Source of the DNA: Pseudochrobactrum saccharolyticum
GTDB taxonomy: Bacteria > Pseudomonadota > Alphaproteobacteria > Rhizobiales > Rhizobiaceae
Assembly: GCF_008801715.1 (NCBI RefSeq)
Contig: NZ_VZPG01000001.1
Location: 1-64,000, forward strand
Length of the DNA: 64,000 nucleotides
Reading direction: 5' to 3'
Shown: one piece after another, positions 63,220-64,000 of the stretch
Layout: each line of letters starts with the position of its first letter
Numbering within the stretch: position 1 is the stretch's first letter
Notes under the pieces: model-generated
What the model was told of the DNA's origin: nothing
The model's database searches: none
The model's input: the letters and a program-made list of their open reading frames with translations, nothing else
Position numbers and translations under genes: made by a program

Positions 63220-63244
63220 CCTGCACCACATGATGTGGTGCAGG
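63220..63244. repeat. Stem-loop immediately downstream of aapJ
   Basis: CCTGCACCACAT pairs with ATGTGGTGCAGG with almost no loop, 26 nt after the aapJ stop. No T run follows on the minus strand, so it probably stabilises the aapJ message or attenuates read-through rather than acting as a full terminator. Confidence 0.65.
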
Positions 63245-63269
63245 TGCTTATTCTGATTATACGCCGATA

Positions 63270-64000
63270 TTAGCGGATTGGTATACCATATTGCAGACCA
63301 CCTTTGGTCCACAGCGCATTAATACCGCGGGCAATTTTCAGAGGGCTTGTTGTGCCGATATTGCGTTCAAAAATCTCGCCGTAATTGCCGACATTTTTAA
63401 CAATCTTCACAACCCAGTCATTATCAAGACCCAGATCGATGCCGATCTTGGTTTCAGCTTCTGTTCCGAGAAGACGTTTGATTTCAGGTGAATCAGACTT
63501 CATCATCTCTTCAACATTAGCCTGCGTAATACCGGCTTCTTCCGCATTCAGAAGTGCGTTATGAACCCAGCGCGCCACATCGGCCCATTGTGCATCGCCC
63601 TGACGGACAACAATACCGAACGGCTCTTTGGAGATGATTTCCGGAAGAACGACGTGATCGTCAGGGTTGGAAAGCGCCAGACGTACACCGTAAAGGCTGG
63701 ACTGATCCGTTGTGTAAGCATCGCAACGGCCGCTGTCATAAGCAGCATTGGCCTCTTCGATTTTCTCAAAGACGACCGGATTATATTCCATCTTATTGGC
63801 CTTGAAATAATCGGCCATGTTCATTTCAGTTGTTGTACCTGCCTGAACGCAAATTGATGCGCCGGACAGCTGCAATGCTGATTTAATATCCGGAAGTTTC
63901 TTACTGTTGACCATAAAGCCCTGGCCATCATAGTAATTCACACCGGCAAATTCCAAACCGAGAGATGTATCACGGCTGATTGTCCAGGTTGTGTTGCGGA
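63270..64000 (-). CDS. aapJ: Amino-acid ABC transporter binding protein, 3' part
   Basis: The frame is open from the window edge to the stop at 63270 (243 codons seen). It is a family 3 periplasmic solute-binding protein: RNTTWTISRDTSLGLEFAGV at the edge, ALQLSGASICVQAGTTTEMN, YDSGRCDAYTTDQSSLYG, and the C-terminal NIGTTSPLKIARGINALW. It delivers L-amino acids to AapQM. The N-terminal part with the signal peptide is outside the window. Confidence 0.95.
   Translation of the reverse strand, partial: RNTTWTISRDTSLGLEFAGVNYYDGQGFMVNSKKLPDIKSALQLSGASICVQAGTTTEMNMADYFKANKMEYNPVVFEKIEEANAAYDSGRCDAYTTDQSSLYGVRLALSNPDDHVVLPEIISKEPFGIVVRQGDAQWADVARWVHNALLNAEEAGITQANVEEMMKSDSPEIKRLLGTEAETKIGIDLGLDNDWVVKIVKNVGNYGEIFERNIGTTSPLKIARGINALWTKGGLQYGIPIR

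Larger units (their letters stand above)
62912..63269. other. Intergenic region between aapJ and aapQ
   Basis: This gap of about 360 nt holds a type B repeat (63121-63168) and a strong palindrome (63220-63244) just after aapJ. No gene is seen. aapQ may need its own promoter here or read-through past the stem. Confidence 0.6.

Noticed and set aside
1-64000. CRISPR array, rRNA operon or insertion sequence
   Set aside because: No regularly spaced repeats, no rRNA sequence and no transposase were seen; dispersed repeats are single intergenic units.

Overview
The window is chromosomal DNA of an alphaproteobacterium of the order Hyphomicrobiales (Rhizobiales), most like the Brucella/Ochrobactrum/Pseudochrobactrum group. 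The evidence is the housekeeping order glyA-nrdR-ribD-ribE-ribH-nusB-hppA-bamE-CBP3 chaperone-yceD-plsX-fabH-ihfA-merR, the aapJQMP amino-acid transporter, a leucyltransferase bpt next to hemB and an RDD protein, and mosaic intergenic repeats of the RIME/Bru-RS kind. Base composition looks close to balanced, lower than in classical Brucella; a genus cannot be fixed from reading alone.

Region 1 (1 to about 13,375) is the right part of a temperate prophage whose left end lies outside the window. A leftward operon behind a Cro-like gene carries replication functions (HTH initiator, putative helicase loader, a DnaA domain IV-like protein) and a GapR-like nucleoid protein. An immunity region holds a small CI-like repressor, two operator clusters built on the palindrome ATACCAANTTGGTAT, and an AT-rich cargo block with an FMN-binding PNPOx protein between two small paralogous proteins. 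A rightward, tightly coupled operon encodes a recombination set (coiled-coil protein, ERF annealing protein, YqaJ exonuclease, SSB, NinB, HNH nuclease), followed by an excisionase-like protein, a tyrosine integrase and an ASCH-domain protein. The element ends in a 39-nt piece of a tRNA-Pro(GGG) gene, which marks the attachment site.

Region 2 (13.4 to 16.5 kb) is AT-rich and carries a GT8 and a GT25 glycosyltransferase, probably for surface polysaccharide, and two small conserved proteins. Region 3 (16.5 to 21 kb) has a GNAT enzyme, an EmrAB-type efflux pump with its MarR regulator and a candidate operator, and a META/HslJ lipoprotein-like protein.

Region 4 (21 to 35 kb) is the fatty-acid, phospholipid and riboflavin core cluster, mostly on the minus strand. 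Region 5 (35 to 55 kb) carries an L,D-transpeptidase with a nearby MarR-type regulator, an enoyl-CoA hydratase-family hydrolase, hemB, bpt, parC, aspS, rnd, and the ppk-ppx polyphosphate pair. Region 6 (55 to 59.6 kb) is a run of small metabolic and resistance-type genes (FAD monooxygenase, three VOC proteins, two GNATs). Region 7 (59.6 kb to the end) is the aapJQMP general amino-acid ABC transporter, with aapJ cut by the window edge.

No rRNA gene, CRISPR array, insertion sequence or intact tRNA was seen. The least explained material is in the prophage: the matched operator-promoter design with two predicted leaderless transcripts, the paralogous pair around the PNPOx gene, and phage-borne GapR and DnaA-IV relatives.
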